Shown: piece after piece, positions 51,857-60,682 of the stretch | How positions within the stretch are numbered: position 1 is the stretch's first letter | Layout of the letters: each line of letters starts with the position of its first letter | Assembly (NCBI GenBank): GCA_017469925.1 | Contig: JAFUFK010000016.1 | Span: forward strand, 248,001 to 312,000 | Source: Bacteroidaceae bacterium | GTDB taxonomy: Bacteria > Bacteroidota > Bacteroidia > Bacteroidales > Bacteroidaceae | Direction: 5' to 3' | DNA: 64,000 nt | Position numbers and translations under genes: made by a program | Notes under the pieces: model-generated | The model's input: only the letters and a program-made list of their open reading frames with translations | Databases searched by the model: none | Told to the model about the DNA's origin: nothing

Positions 51857-52633
51857 ATGAAAACGAAGCAAGAAATCGTGGAGAATTGGTTGCCACGCTA
51901 TACCAATCGCCCGCTGGAGGACTTTGGTGAGTACATTCTGCTCACCAACTTCAATAACTACGTCGATATCTTTTGCGACAAGTTCGGCATCGAGCGTCCC
52001 GACTATCGGTCGAATATGCGTTCGGCTACGGCAGAGGGCATCACCATCATCAACTTTGGCATGGGTTCGCCCAATGCAGCCATCATCATGGACCTGCTGA
52101 GCAGCATCAATCCGAAGGCTTGCCTCTTTCTGGGTAAGTGCGGAGGCATCTCGAACAAGACGAAGAAGGGCGACCTCATCCTGCCCATCGCAGCCATTCG
52201 TGGCGAGGGAACCAGCAACGATTACTTCCCGCCCGAAGTGCCTGCCCTGCCGGCGTTTATGATGCAGCGTGCCGTATCCTCAACCATCCGCGACCTGGGT
52301 CATGACTATTGGACTGGCACCGTCTATACGACCAACCGCCGCGTCTGGGAACACGACGATGCCTTTAAGGAGTATCTGCGCACGACGCGTGCTATGGCCG
52401 TCGATATGGAGACTGCCACACTCTTCACCTGCGGATTTGCCAACCACATCCCGACGGGTGCCCTGCTCCTCGTTTCCGACAATCCCATGACTCCCGAAGG
52501 CGTCAAGACCACCGAGAGCGACAACCAAGTGACTGCCAACTACGTACACGACCATGTGGAGATCGGCATCGAGTCGCTCGAGATGATTAAGCAGGAGAAG
52601 AAGACCGTCCGCCACCTGAAGTTCGACTATTAA
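51857..52633 (+). CDS. amn: AMP nucleosidase
   Basis: 258 aa, the short form common in Bacteroidetes. Phosphorylase-type nucleosidase fold: FGMGSPNAAIIMDLL, LGKCGGI, AIRGEGTSNDYFPPEVPALP and VDMETATLFTCGF. Splits AMP to adenine and ribose 5-phosphate. Its stop overlaps the holA start (TAATG). Confidence 0.92.
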   Translation: MKTKQEIVENWLPRYTNRPLEDFGEYILLTNFNNYVDIFCDKFGIERPDYRSNMRSATAEGITIINFGMGSPNAAIIMDLLSSINPKACLFLGKCGGISNKTKKGDLILPIAAIRGEGTSNDYFPPEVPALPAFMMQRAVSSTIRDLGHDYWTGTVYTTNRRVWEHDDAFKEYLRTTRAMAVDMETATLFTCGFANHIPTGALLLVSDNPMTPEGVKTTESDNQVTANYVHDHVEIGIESLEMIKQEKKTVRHLKFDY

Positions 52634-53655
52634 TGGCAAAAGCAGAAGGTCCCTCGTACGCCGCTATCGTGAAGGATGTTGAGGCGGGCAACTTCTTGCC
52701 GGTCTATTGCTTCATGGGCGAAGAGGACTACTACATTGATAAACTTAGCGACTTCATTGCCGAGAAGGCTCTGAAGGCGGAGGAACGCGACTGGAACTTC
52801 GACCTCCTATACGGAGCCGAGACGCGAGCCAACGACATCATCAACATCGCCCGCCAATATCCCATGATGGCAGACCGTAGGGTGGTGCTCGTGCGCGAAT
52901 TCCAGTCGGTGCAGGACAAGGAGGCACTGGCGCCCTACGTCAAGAATCCCAACCCCACGACCGTACTCATACTGTGTCATAAGCACGGCAAACTGGACTC
53001 GCGTCGCACTTTGGCGCAGGAAATCAAACGTCAGGGCCTGCTTTTCGAGTCAAAGCGTCTCTACGAGCGCGAACTGCCAGCCTTCGTGACGGCTTTTATG
53101 ACCCGCGAGGGGAAGAGTATAGAACCCTCCGCCGTGCAGATGCTATGCGACCATGTCGGAAGCGACCTTGTCCGTCTCGAGGCCGAAATGCGGAAACTCC
53201 TGCTGGCCCTTCCCGAAGGCGAGGGCAGGGTAGGGGCAAGCCTTGTGGAGGAACAGACGGGGATAAGTAAGGACTTCAACAACTTCGAGCTTCAGAACGC
53301 CCTTGGGACTCGCGACATCTATAAAGCAAACCAAATAGTAAAATATTTTGACAGCAATCCTCGCTCATTTGCTCTCCCTGCTACACTTATTTTGCTTTTC
53401 AACTTCTTTTCCGATGTTCTGGTGGCCTACTTCTCGCCCGACCAGACCGACGACGGCATCGCAAAGTATTTGGGCAAGAGTACCTGGGTATGTCGCCAGG
53501 CCATCATTCCGGCCAGAAGAAAATATGCCGGTTCGAAGGTTTTGGATATATTAAGTGAAATACGCAAAACTGACGCCAAATCGAAGGGGGTAGGGGGGTG
53601 TAAAACCTCTCATGGAGACCTCCTGAAAGAGCTCGTTTTCCAGATTCTTCACTGA
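52633..53655 (+). CDS. holA: DNA polymerase III delta subunit
   Basis: 340 aa. Clamp-loader subunit that opens the beta clamp. AAA+-like N-terminus without Walker A (VYCFMGEEDYYIDKLSDFI), central VLVREFQSVQD and CHKHGKLDSRRTL, helical collar at the C-terminus with DAKSKGVGG and LLKELVFQILH. Coupled to amn. Confidence 0.92.
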   Translation: MAKAEGPSYAAIVKDVEAGNFLPVYCFMGEEDYYIDKLSDFIAEKALKAEERDWNFDLLYGAETRANDIINIARQYPMMADRRVVLVREFQSVQDKEALAPYVKNPNPTTVLILCHKHGKLDSRRTLAQEIKRQGLLFESKRLYERELPAFVTAFMTREGKSIEPSAVQMLCDHVGSDLVRLEAEMRKLLLALPEGEGRVGASLVEEQTGISKDFNNFELQNALGTRDIYKANQIVKYFDSNPRSFALPATLILLFNFFSDVLVAYFSPDQTDDGIAKYLGKSTWVCRQAIIPARRKYAGSKVLDILSEIRKTDAKSKGVGGCKTSHGDLLKELVFQILH

Positions 53656-53665
53656 TTTCTTTTCT

Positions 53666-53691
53666 ATTTGCCTCGCTCTGGCGAGGTAAAT
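53666..53691 (+). terminator. Terminator after holA
   Basis: ATTTGCCTCGC pairs with GCGAGGTAAAT around a 4-nt loop, followed by ATTTTTC. Confidence 0.8.
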
Positions 53692-54333
53692 ATTTTTCAT
53701 TCATTCCCCTATAAACAAAGGAGTTAGGCCCATTCCTGACGCGCTGAGAATCGCGCAAAATCCAGCGCGCAACCTCTTGTCGGCAAATGGGGCAGGGAAG
53801 CGAAAAATGCGAAAAATCGTGTTTTCCGAATTTTGGTTTCCGATTCCCGAATTTAAGAGAATAAAGTCGCCGAAGCACAAAAATTTAGATTCACGAAACG
53901 AATGTGTGAATTCTAAAAAGTGAATTATCCAGCGCTTAGGCCTCATATCGGAATTAGAATTTTGATTCGCAAAGGCCCCTCTTTGGGCTTAATATTTACG
54001 AATGAATATTCATTCTGCAAAAGCAGAAAACAATAACGTGCTAAAAATGTGCTTATTATGCAGGTTTTCATGTAATTTAATCGAGGCATTTTGCTTTCAA
54101 AATATATAGTTTTGAATATTTTGCCCAAAAGCATCCTTTTTACGACCTGTATAGTACTAATAACCAGTATTTTGTAATATTTTATATAAAGCAAATTCTT
54201 CAATGCTATTTTGCTTTCTCTGAGTTTTCCAGGTTCCGAGGTTCCGCATGTTGGCAGGAGGGCGATTCCGTGTTCGCAATTCCGAAACCTAACCCCGAAT
54301 CTAAAATTTAGAGTTTAATTATTGATACGTAAA
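53692..54333. other. AT-rich gap of about 640 bp without a convincing gene
   Basis: Open frames here are short and lack recognisable products. Words of the form GATTC, CGAAT and ATTCCGA recur many times (for example near 53826-53856, 53888-53900, 53949-53972, 54001-54013 and 54265-54300), and several short dyads are present. The composition differs sharply from both flanks. It may hold regulatory sites or the remains of a mobile element. Confidence 0.5.
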
Positions 54334-54365
54334 TTTGGCGGTATGAATTTTGTTTCGTAACTTTG
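54334..54365 (+). promoter_or_regulatory. Promoter for XRE regulator
   Basis: TTTG at 54334-54337, 20-bp spacer, TAACTTTG at 54358-54365. A hairpin GAGGGG-GTCAA-CCCCTC (54389-54405) follows in the leader. Confidence 0.65.
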
Positions 54366-54420
54366 TACCGACTTAATCGAGCCGAATCGAGGGGGTCAAC
54401 CCCTCTGGCCACCCAACGTC

Positions 54421-54891
54421 ATGAAGAATCGCATCTATCAGATCATGAAGAAGGAGGGACTCAACCAGAAAGAGTTCTCCGAGACGACAGGAATTAGCCC
54501 TGCCACTTTGTCAAGTATTTTCAATGGACGTACAAGCCCTACCCTCAATCATGCCGAACTGCTTCATAAGCGTTTCCCAAAACTCAATATGTCGTGGCTG
54601 ATGTTTGGCGAGGGCGAAATGTTCGTGAGCGACGAGGAGCCGCGGTCCGCTTCGAGGGATGGCGTTGGCCAGGATGCTGCCGGACAGTTTGCCGCAGTTG
54701 GCCTCGAAGGGGAACATCTCGCGGGGGCCGACGACGGTTCTCCGGCTTTCTCATTTCCTGTGGCTGGGGGGGACCCCAAAATGCCCGTTATTCGTGAAGT
54801 GGTAAAATATGTTGACAAACCGCAAAGGAAGATAACCGAAATCCGTATCTTCTTCGACGATGGAACCTTCCAAGTCTTCCCAGGTCACTAA
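54421..54891 (+). CDS. XRE-family helix-turn-helix regulator
   Basis: 156 aa. N-terminal HTH (IYQIMKKEGLNQKEFSETTGISPATLSSIFNGRTSPTLNHAELL), then a conserved SWLMFGEGEM segment typical of Bacteroidetes XRE proteins, a low-complexity Gly/Ala linker and a C-terminal part of unknown role (KITEIRIFFDDGTFQVF). Probably binds in the AT-rich gap upstream. Target genes unknown. Confidence 0.85.
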   Translation: MKNRIYQIMKKEGLNQKEFSETTGISPATLSSIFNGRTSPTLNHAELLHKRFPKLNMSWLMFGEGEMFVSDEEPRSASRDGVGQDAAGQFAAVGLEGEHLAGADDGSPAFSFPVAGGDPKMPVIREVVKYVDKPQRKITEIRIFFDDGTFQVFPGH

Positions 54892-54909
54892 TACCATATA
54901 TAATACGCG

Positions 54910-54943
54910 CGAGACCTCCCAGGCATTGGCTTGGGAGGTCTCG
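54910..54943. terminator. Terminator between XRE gene and GH130
   Basis: CGAGACCTCCCA and TGGGAGGTCTCG arms, 10-nt loop, followed by TTGTTTC. Confidence 0.85.
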
Positions 54944-54979
54944 TTGTTTCTGGGGGAGGCGTCTTTCCTGCTCTCTCCC

Positions 54980-55954
54980 CTATACGATGCTGGTGCGCTT
55001 CGTGAAGTCGATGATTTCGGGGATATAGCCGAAGGCAAGGCCCGTCACCGTATCGGCACAACCGTAATAGACGGCCAGCCGCCCCGTATCGGGGTCGTGC
55101 AGGGCTGCACAGGGGAAGCATACGTTGGGCACGTCGCCCATCAGTTCGTAAGGCATTTGCGGCGAGAGTAGGTAGGGACCACTGCGAGCCAGGACGCGCC
55201 AGGGCTCGTCGAGGTCGAGCAAGGCCGAGCCGAACGAATAGACGTATCCGTTACACGAACGCAGCACGCCATGATAGAGCAGGAGCCAACCCTCGCTTGT
55301 CTCTATGGGCACTGGCCCTGCGCCAATCTTCATACACTGCCATGCACTCTGTTCGAAAGGTGCGGGCGCCATCACGTGGCGGTGCCTGCCCCAGAACTCC
55401 ATGTCGGGCGATTCGCTGTAGAAGATGTCGCCAAAGGGCGTATGTCCTGTGTCGCTCGGGCGGCTCAGCATGGCATAGCGCTCCCCTATCTTGCGTGGGA
55501 AGAGCACTCCGTTCCTGTTGTACGGCAGGAAGGCGTTCTCCAGCACGTGGAAGTCGTGGAAGTCCCTGGTCCAGGCCACTCCGATGGTCGGCCCGTGGTA
55601 GCCGTTGCACCAGGTCACGTAGTATCGGTCGTCAATCAGGCACACGCGCGGGTCGTAGCCATAGTCGCCGACGATGTCGAGCGGCTCGGGGTCGATGTCC
55701 CACCGGATGCCGTCCTGGCTGAAGCCCACATGCAGGGCCATACGGCGGTTTTGGTCGTCGCAACGGAACACGCCCGCATAGCCTTCGCCAAAGGGCACTA
55801 CGGCACTGTTGAAGATACTGTTCGAGGTCGGCAACAAGTCCCTCGGGATGATGGGGTTGCGCCTCGAGCGCCACATGACGCCCTTCGTGCCTTCGGGACG
55901 TTCCTCCCAAGGCATGTTGGGGAGCGGTCTCCCCACAATTTTCAGTTTATTCAT
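54980..55954 (-). CDS. GH130 glycoside phosphorylase
   Basis: 324 aa. GH130 propeller: [65 protein letters not shown] and [24 protein letters not shown]. Family members phosphorolyse beta-mannosides, such as mannosyl-glucose or mannooligosaccharides, to mannose 1-phosphate. The overlap with the MFS gene upstream suggests that the imported disaccharide is the substrate. ATG 55952-55954 is chosen; one two codons earlier is equally possible. Confidence 0.88.
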   Translation of the reverse strand: MNKLKIVGRPLPNMPWEERPEGTKGVMWRSRRNPIIPRDLLPTSNSIFNSAVVPFGEGYAGVFRCDDQNRRMALHVGFSQDGIRWDIDPEPLDIVGDYGYDPRVCLIDDRYYVTWCNGYHGPTIGVAWTRDFHDFHVLENAFLPYNRNGVLFPRKIGERYAMLSRPSDTGHTPFGDIFYSESPDMEFWGRHRHVMAPAPFEQSAWQCMKIGAGPVPIETSEGWLLLYHGVLRSCNGYVYSFGSALLDLDEPWRVLARSGPYLLSPQMPYELMGDVPNVCFPCAALHDPDTGRLAVYYGCADTVTGLAFGYIPEIIDFTKRTSIV

Positions 55955-57197
55955 TGTCATAGGTAAAAGGTACAAACCAGGTTATCAGCAGAGCCGGGAT
56001 GGTGCACACGAGCACGAAGAGGAAGAACTCTCGGTACCCCAGCCAGTCGCTTACGAAACCACTCATCATGCCAGGGAGCATGACACCCAGGTTCATGATG
56101 CCCGAGGCAAAGGCATAGTGGGCCATCTGATGCTGCCCGGGCGCCACCTGCTGCATCATGAACAGCGTCAGGCCCACAAAGCCGAACCCGTAGCCGAAAT
56201 ACTCCAGCACGATGCCCGTGCCGATAATCCATAGGCTCTCGGGCTGGTACATCGCCAGGAGCGTATAGGCCACGAAGGGCAGGTTGAAGACCAGTGCCAG
56301 GCGGAACAACGAACGGCGGAGCCCCCTGCGGGCAATGTAGTAGCCCGCCAGTATGGAGCCCAGGACGAAGGCCGCAGCCCCGAACGTACCGTACAGCAGT
56401 CCAATCTGCTGCTCCGTCAGTCCCAGTCCCTGCTCCGCCCGCGAAGCCTTCAGGAACAGGGGCACAATCTTTATCACGAACCCCTCGGCAAAGCGGTAGA
56501 GGATGATGAAACAGATGTAGTAGGCAATGTGGCGTTTACGGAAGAAGTCGCGGAACACGACCCAGAACTCCCCCATCGACGTCTCCCGCTCCGTGCGCGG
56601 CGTTGCGGGCAACATGAAGATGTGGTACACGCCCATGCCCGTCAGCAGCAAGGCCACCAACAGCATTACCACCGTCCAGGCCTGGCGCACGCCCACATGC
56701 CCTATCAGCACCCCCGCCAGCCACACCAGCAGGCCCGTGCCCACAATCTTCGCAATGTTGTAGAAGGCCCCCTGCCAACCGATGAAGCGGGCCTGCTCCT
56801 CGCTCGAGAGCACCTGCATATAGACGCCGTCCGCCGCAATGTCGTGCGTCGCACCGCTCAGGGCCACTATGGCCAGCAGGGCAATCGTCACGGCAAAGAA
56901 TTGAGGCAGACCCAGCGCCAGGGCCACCATTCCGAACACGAGCCCCGACAGCAGTTGCGTAGCCACCACGAAGAACTTCTTCGTCCGGTACATCTCCAAC
57001 AGCGGGCTCCACAGGGGCTTCAGCGTCCACGGCAGCATGATGAGCGAGGTCCAGAAGGCAATCTGTCCGTCGCTCACCCCCATGCCCTTATACATCAGAG
57101 CAGCCACCATGTTCAGCACCACAAACGGCAGTCCCATGGCAAAATACAGGGTCGGAACCCAAGTCCTCGGCGAGTTCATAGCATCAAATTTAGTCAT
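55947..57197 (-). CDS. MFS transporter (sugar or glycoside importer)
   Basis: 416 aa with about 12 membrane segments and AmpG-like traits ([46 protein letters not shown]). By its overlap with the GH130 gene, probably imports a mannobiose- or mannosyl-glucose-like disaccharide. A good promoter lies upstream, and palindrome array B stands 38 bp beyond the -33 box. Confidence 0.85.
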   Translation of the reverse strand: MTKFDAMNSPRTWVPTLYFAMGLPFVVLNMVAALMYKGMGVSDGQIAFWTSLIMLPWTLKPLWSPLLEMYRTKKFFVVATQLLSGLVFGMVALALGLPQFFAVTIALLAIVALSGATHDIAADGVYMQVLSSEEQARFIGWQGAFYNIAKIVGTGLLVWLAGVLIGHVGVRQAWTVVMLLVALLLTGMGVYHIFMLPATPRTERETSMGEFWVVFRDFFRKRHIAYYICFIILYRFAEGFVIKIVPLFLKASRAEQGLGLTEQQIGLLYGTFGAAAFVLGSILAGYYIARRGLRRSLFRLALVFNLPFVAYTLLAMYQPESLWIIGTGIVLEYFGYGFGFVGLTLFMMQQVAPGQHQMAHYAFASGIMNLGVMLPGMMSGFVSDWLGYREFFLFVLVCTIPALLITWFVPFTYDNE

Positions 57198-57204
57198 GAT
57201 TCGA

Positions 57205-57234
57205 CAAAATTAATGGAAAAAACGGAAACACAAA
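57205..57234 (-). promoter_or_regulatory. Promoter for MFS-GH130 operon
   Basis: TTTG at 57234-57231, 18-bp spacer, TAATTTTG at 57212-57205; the start codon is 8 bp downstream, so the leader is extremely short. Confidence 0.6.
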
Positions 57235-57271
57235 AGCAAATCCCCATTAAATTTTTTTTGATGCCGCCGTT

Positions 57272-57353
57272 GTGCCACTGATGGCACAACCCTGTGCCAC
57301 CCATGGCACAAGTTCGTGCCACCTATGGCACACCCCCGTGCCACCCGTGGCAC
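57272..57353. repeat. Palindrome array B: four 16-bp units, 22-bp period
   Basis: Units at 57272, 57294, 57316 and 57338, each GTGCCA-N4-TGGCAC or one base different, with 6-bp spacers. A decayed fifth unit may follow near 57360. Identical in unit and period to array A at 6371-6452. Confidence 0.92.
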
Positions 57354-57391
57354 AACGTACGGCACCCAGATGCCCCACTTCATGCCCCGAT

Positions 57392-57823
57392 TCAGACAAA
57401 GCCCAAGCCCTCCTTCGTCACGTCGAACTGGGGCTCCTCCTCGAAGCCGAACCTGCGGAACACTGCGGCCACCTGCTCCTGTTTCTTAGGCGAAATCGCC
57501 CATCGCCCCAGCCGATAGCGGTAGAACTGTCGGCGCGAGCCAAATATCGGGATTATCTCCTCGCGCAAGGCCTGCACCATATACCACGGCACTCTCTTGA
57601 ACAGCCTCGTCATCCCCCACGCCAGCCTCACGGGCTTGGCCGGGACAAGTCGCGGGCACTTGTCGCCCCGACGCGTATTAGGCGTCACGCACATGAGCGC
57701 TTGCACCCTCTCGGGCGCAACCTGTCCCGCCCTCCAGCGCAGGCACTCCTCCTTCATCGGACACTCGTTTTGGAAACACACAGCCCATCTCCTGGGCACA
57801 TCGGAAAAAGTAAGATTAGTCAT
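57392..57823 (-). CDS. DUF6078-like protein
   Basis: 143 aa, basic, cytoplasmic. RRWAVCFQNECPMKEECLRW carries spaced Cys residues, and QFYRYRLGRWAISPKKQEQVAAVFRRFGF follows, as in DUF6078 proteins of Bacteroidales. Function unknown; the Cys cluster could bind metal. Own promoter; array B lies after its stop. Confidence 0.65.
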   Translation of the reverse strand: MTNLTFSDVPRRWAVCFQNECPMKEECLRWRAGQVAPERVQALMCVTPNTRRGDKCPRLVPAKPVRLAWGMTRLFKRVPWYMVQALREEIIPIFGSRRQFYRYRLGRWAISPKKQEQVAAVFRRFGFEEEPQFDVTKEGLGFV

Positions 57824-57894
57824 CGTTGATAATTTTTTGATGATTAATAATAAAGGTTAAAATACTCTCGAACCCCCATTCGGGAATCCGATGG

Positions 57895-57902
57895 CAAAGT
57901 TA
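57895..57902 (-). promoter_or_regulatory. -7 box TAACTTTG for DUF6078 gene
   Basis: Preceded by TTTTCG; the leader is about 65 nt. Beyond it, the gap to 58143 holds the next promoter and two small overlapping frames. Confidence 0.55.
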
Positions 57903-57978
57903 CGAAAATTGTGAAGGAAAAGCAATACGTCGCCCAGAGTTTTTTTATTAACCGTTTGCCATTGTCCGCAGAAAAGCG

Positions 57979-57986
57979 TATCTTTG
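57979..57986 (+). promoter_or_regulatory. -7 box TATCTTTG for alpha-CTD-like gene
   Basis: Start expected near 57993, giving a leader of about 150 nt that contains two small frames. Confidence 0.6.
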
Positions 57987-58052
57987 TAGGGTGAATGGAG
58001 TGTGCAGGCAAATCTTGCCACCCCGACATACGCCATAAAAAAGGACGGAACA

Positions 58053-58139
58053 ATGTATATACCGCCATTCGCGATAACAGACGAAATTTGCCATACAAAA
58101 GATATGAATGAACTTTATAAGGAACTAAAGATTAATTAA
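58053..58139 (+). CDS. Possible 28-aa leader peptide or Fic-type remnant
   Basis: ATG to TAA directly before the alpha-CTD-like gene (4-bp gap). The product begins MYIPPFAITDEI, resembling the start of Fic-family N-terminal regions, and ends NELYKELKIN. It may be a remnant, a leader peptide or chance. Another frame (57995-58111, 38 aa) overlaps it. Confidence 0.3.
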   Translation: MYIPPFAITDEICHTKDMNELYKELKIN

Positions 58140-58143
58140 TACT

Positions 58144-58593
58144 ATGGACTACGAAATTAAGGATAGGGCAGAATTGCTGGAAATACTCGAGAAGCTGGAA
58201 AGACAGGGGTTAAGGCCCATGATTCAGTACCCCAACGGCAAGATTGTGTCCTTCTGGAAGGCAAAACAGGAAGTAAGGAACGCCTGGCTGGACGAGTGGG
58301 AATTCTCAAAAGAGTGCCCCGAGAGAACAAAAGTACTGAGGACAAGACTGGAGGACCTCGGCCTGTCGCAACGCGCCATGTCGCCCATGGGGCCAGCAGG
58401 GGTGAAGACGGTGGGTGACTTGATTATGTTCGACAAAGAGGACATTCTGAAATTCCGTAATGTGGGACGCGTGACCGTCGCAGAACTGGACTGTCTGGTG
58501 AAGCGTCTGGGACTGGAATGGGGTACGGATTCCGTCGCCCAGATATTGGAGGATTATGAGGAGTGGAAGAAAGGGAGAGAAACTTCGGAATGA
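58144..58593 (+). CDS. Stand-alone RNA polymerase alpha C-terminal-domain-like protein
   Basis: 149 aa. The first 60 residues are unassigned. Residues about 65-125 (LRTRLEDLGLSQRAMSPMGPAGVKTVGDLIMFDKEDILKFRNVGRVTVAELDCLVKRLGL) match the helix-hairpin-helix fold of the alpha-CTD, including the FRNVG loop. No alpha-NTD or sigma partner is present. It may bind DNA or compete with RNA polymerase alpha; that is inference. Confidence 0.75.
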   Translation: MDYEIKDRAELLEILEKLERQGLRPMIQYPNGKIVSFWKAKQEVRNAWLDEWEFSKECPERTKVLRTRLEDLGLSQRAMSPMGPAGVKTVGDLIMFDKEDILKFRNVGRVTVAELDCLVKRLGLEWGTDSVAQILEDYEEWKKGRETSE

Positions 58594-58682
58594 AGAATAA
58601 GGATTTGAGAGAATGACCAACTGATATAAGGACCGAGCGAAAATCGTTCAAGGATAGAGAATAATTTTTGATTTTCTCAACG

Positions 58683-59096
58683 ATGATACATCAAACGGAG
58701 ATAACACTGCGCCCTCGGCCTCGCGGATTTCACCTGGTAACGGAGGAGGTCGTGAGGCAATTGCCTCAGTTGCCGAAGACGGGACTGGTAAACTTGTTCA
58801 TAAAGCACACGAGTTGCGGGCTGGCACTGAACGAGAACTATGACCCAGACGTGCGTCAGGACATGGAGACGATATTCGACCGACTGGTGCCAGAGGGTAG
58901 GAGCGAGTACGTGCATACGTTGGAGGGACGTGACGACATGCCGGCACATGCGAAGTCGGTGCTGAGTGGCGTGAGCCTGACCATACCCATTACGAACGGA
59001 CGGCTGGCGCTCGGCACTTGGCAGGGCATTTACTTGTGTGAGTATCGCGACGCGGGTGGTCCCCGACGGCTGGTGGTGACAATTATCGGCGAATGA
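58683..59096 (+). CDS. YjbQ (UPF0047) family protein
   Basis: 137 aa, usual size. The metal-binding motif FIKHTSCGLALNENYDP, HTLEGRDDMPAHAKSVLSG and ITNGRLALGTWQGIYLCEYRD are conserved. Annotated in many genomes as secondary thiamine-phosphate synthase, a weakly supported function. ATG 58683 is chosen because the family starts MxHQ and the five codons before it lack conservation. Confidence 0.9.
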   Translation: MIHQTEITLRPRPRGFHLVTEEVVRQLPQLPKTGLVNLFIKHTSCGLALNENYDPDVRQDMETIFDRLVPEGRSEYVHTLEGRDDMPAHAKSVLSGVSLTIPITNGRLALGTWQGIYLCEYRDAGGPRRLVVTIIGE

Positions 59097-59122
59097 TGCT
59101 TGATGGTGCGAGTTTTTCTTTG

Positions 59123-59130
59123 TATCTTTG
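59123..59130 (+). promoter_or_regulatory. -7 box TATCTTTG for menA operon
   Basis: Plus-strand TAnnTTTG 40 bp upstream of menA. Confidence 0.6.
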
Positions 59131-59169
59131 CGCAGACAATAATATATATGATATAGGAATAAAGAAACG

Positions 59170-60051
59170 ATGATGAAACATGACTTGAAAGAGTGGGTGC
59201 TGGCCACGCGCCCGTGGAGTTTCCCGGCTTCGGCTATGCCGGTGCTGGTGACTGTGGCTTGGACGTTTGCGATGGACAAACCCCTGAACGTGTGGCTGGG
59301 GCTGGCCGCGTTGGTGAACATCATTCTGGTGCATGCTGCCGGTAATGTGTGGAGCGACTATCACGATTTCCGACAGGGCGTGGACCGCGACGACACGTAT
59401 GGGGTGAAGATTCTGACGAGTGGCCAGTTTACGCCTCGTGAGGTGTGGTGGCTGTCGGTGGGCTTGCAGGTGGCGGCCGTGGTGATGGGTCTCGTGATGG
59501 TGGCCCTGACGGGTTGGACGCTGTTGTGGATTGGTCTCGTGGGCATAGTCTTGTCGCTGTGCTATCCGCCCCTGAAGTATCGGGCGTTGGGCGATGTGGT
59601 CATCCTTCTGTGCTATGCCTTGCTGCCCATGTTGGGCGTGACCTATATCGTGAGTGGTGCGGTCGATTGGCAGGTATTGTGGCTGGCCCCTCCTGTAGGA
59701 CTGATAACGGTGGCCATACTGCACGTGAACAATACGCGTGACATAGAGACCGATATTCGTGCGGGCATCCGTACGTTCTCCTCGCTGACGGGCCGGAAGG
59801 TGGCCTCCTGGATTTATTGTGCCGAGGTGCTGGTGCCCTACGCATGGATGGTGGGCATTGTGCTGTTTGGCATTGTAGGGTGGCCGACACTGCTGTCGTT
59901 ACTTTCGTTGCCTTTGGCTGTGAAGAATGTCCGTGCGATGATGTCGTATCGCGAACGTGGGCTGGAGGCTATTGCCCGGCTCGACGAGGCTACGGCTCAG
60001 TTGCAGATGGCCTTCAGCTTGCTGCTGATTGTAGGGCTGATACTATCGTGA
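59170..60051 (+). CDS. menA: 1,4-dihydroxy-2-naphthoate polyprenyltransferase
   Basis: 293 aa, about eight or nine membrane segments. UbiA-superfamily motifs: NVWSDYHDFRQGVDRDD (first Asp-rich motif) and VNNTRDIETDIRAGIRTFSSLTG (second). Attaches the prenyl chain in menaquinone synthesis. Starts a five-gene run with the CPBP protease, pyrK and pyrD. Confidence 0.93.
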   Translation: MMKHDLKEWVLATRPWSFPASAMPVLVTVAWTFAMDKPLNVWLGLAALVNIILVHAAGNVWSDYHDFRQGVDRDDTYGVKILTSGQFTPREVWWLSVGLQVAAVVMGLVMVALTGWTLLWIGLVGIVLSLCYPPLKYRALGDVVILLCYALLPMLGVTYIVSGAVDWQVLWLAPPVGLITVAILHVNNTRDIETDIRAGIRTFSSLTGRKVASWIYCAEVLVPYAWMVGIVLFGIVGWPTLLSLLSLPLAVKNVRAMMSYRERGLEAIARLDEATAQLQMAFSLLLIVGLILS

Positions 60052-60055
60052 GTAG

Positions 60056-60667
60056 ATGAGAAGACTGGTAATAGCTTTGCTGACGGCGGCCGTGCTTTGG
60101 TTCGTGATGTTCTCGCCGTGGACAGCCCCCAGACTGAACTTCTGGTGGATGATGACCTTGAGTGCATGTGTGCTGACGGCCTTGGCCATGCCCTACCTGC
60201 TGGCGCATCGCGAGCGGGTGGAGTGGGGGCGTGAAGTGGCGTTGGGCCTGCTGATAGCCGTCGCCCTTTGGGGTGTCTTTTGGGTGGGTGATAAGGTGTC
60301 GGCATGGATGTTCAGCTTTGCTCGTCCGCAGGTGGATAGCATCTATGGGATGAAGGCCGACATGCCTGCTTGGCTCATCGGGCTGTTGCTGTTGTGCATT
60401 ATCGGACCTGCCGAGGAACTCTTTTGGCGAGGCTATGTGCAACGCTCGTTATCGAGTCGTTGTGAGGCCAATCTGGCGCTGGTAGTGACGACGCTTTGTT
60501 ACACGCTGGTGCACCTGCCCTCGTGGAACTTCATGCTCATCATGGCCGCGCTGACTTGCGGACTCTGCTGGGGATTGTTGTACCGATTCTTTCCGCGTCA
60601 CTTGGCGGCTATCGTCATTTCGCATGCCGTATGGGACGCGGCTGTATTTGTGTGGTTCCCGATATAA
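60056..60667 (+). CDS. CPBP-family intramembrane metalloprotease
   Basis: 203 aa with several membrane segments. Motifs PAEELFWRGYVQRSL (EExxxR), HLPSWNFMLI and SHAVWDAAVF carry the expected Glu, Arg and His residues of the ABI/CAAX family. Substrate unknown. Four bp after menA. Confidence 0.9.
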   Translation: MRRLVIALLTAAVLWFVMFSPWTAPRLNFWWMMTLSACVLTALAMPYLLAHRERVEWGREVALGLLIAVALWGVFWVGDKVSAWMFSFARPQVDSIYGMKADMPAWLIGLLLLCIIGPAEELFWRGYVQRSLSSRCEANLALVVTTLCYTLVHLPSWNFMLIMAALTCGLCWGLLYRFFPRHLAAIVISHAVWDAAVFVWFPI

Positions 60668-60682
60668 TGAGAGAATGAGAAA

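Noticed and set aside
53577-53630. SKGVGGCKTS segment of HolA as another repeat insertion
   Set aside because: The DAKSKGVG motif near the C-terminus is a normal feature of Bacteroidetes delta subunits as I recall them; only the G-run made it look repeat-like.
53701-54203. Minus-strand frames of 81 and 86 aa in the AT-rich gap
   Set aside because: Low-complexity products without motifs or promoters.
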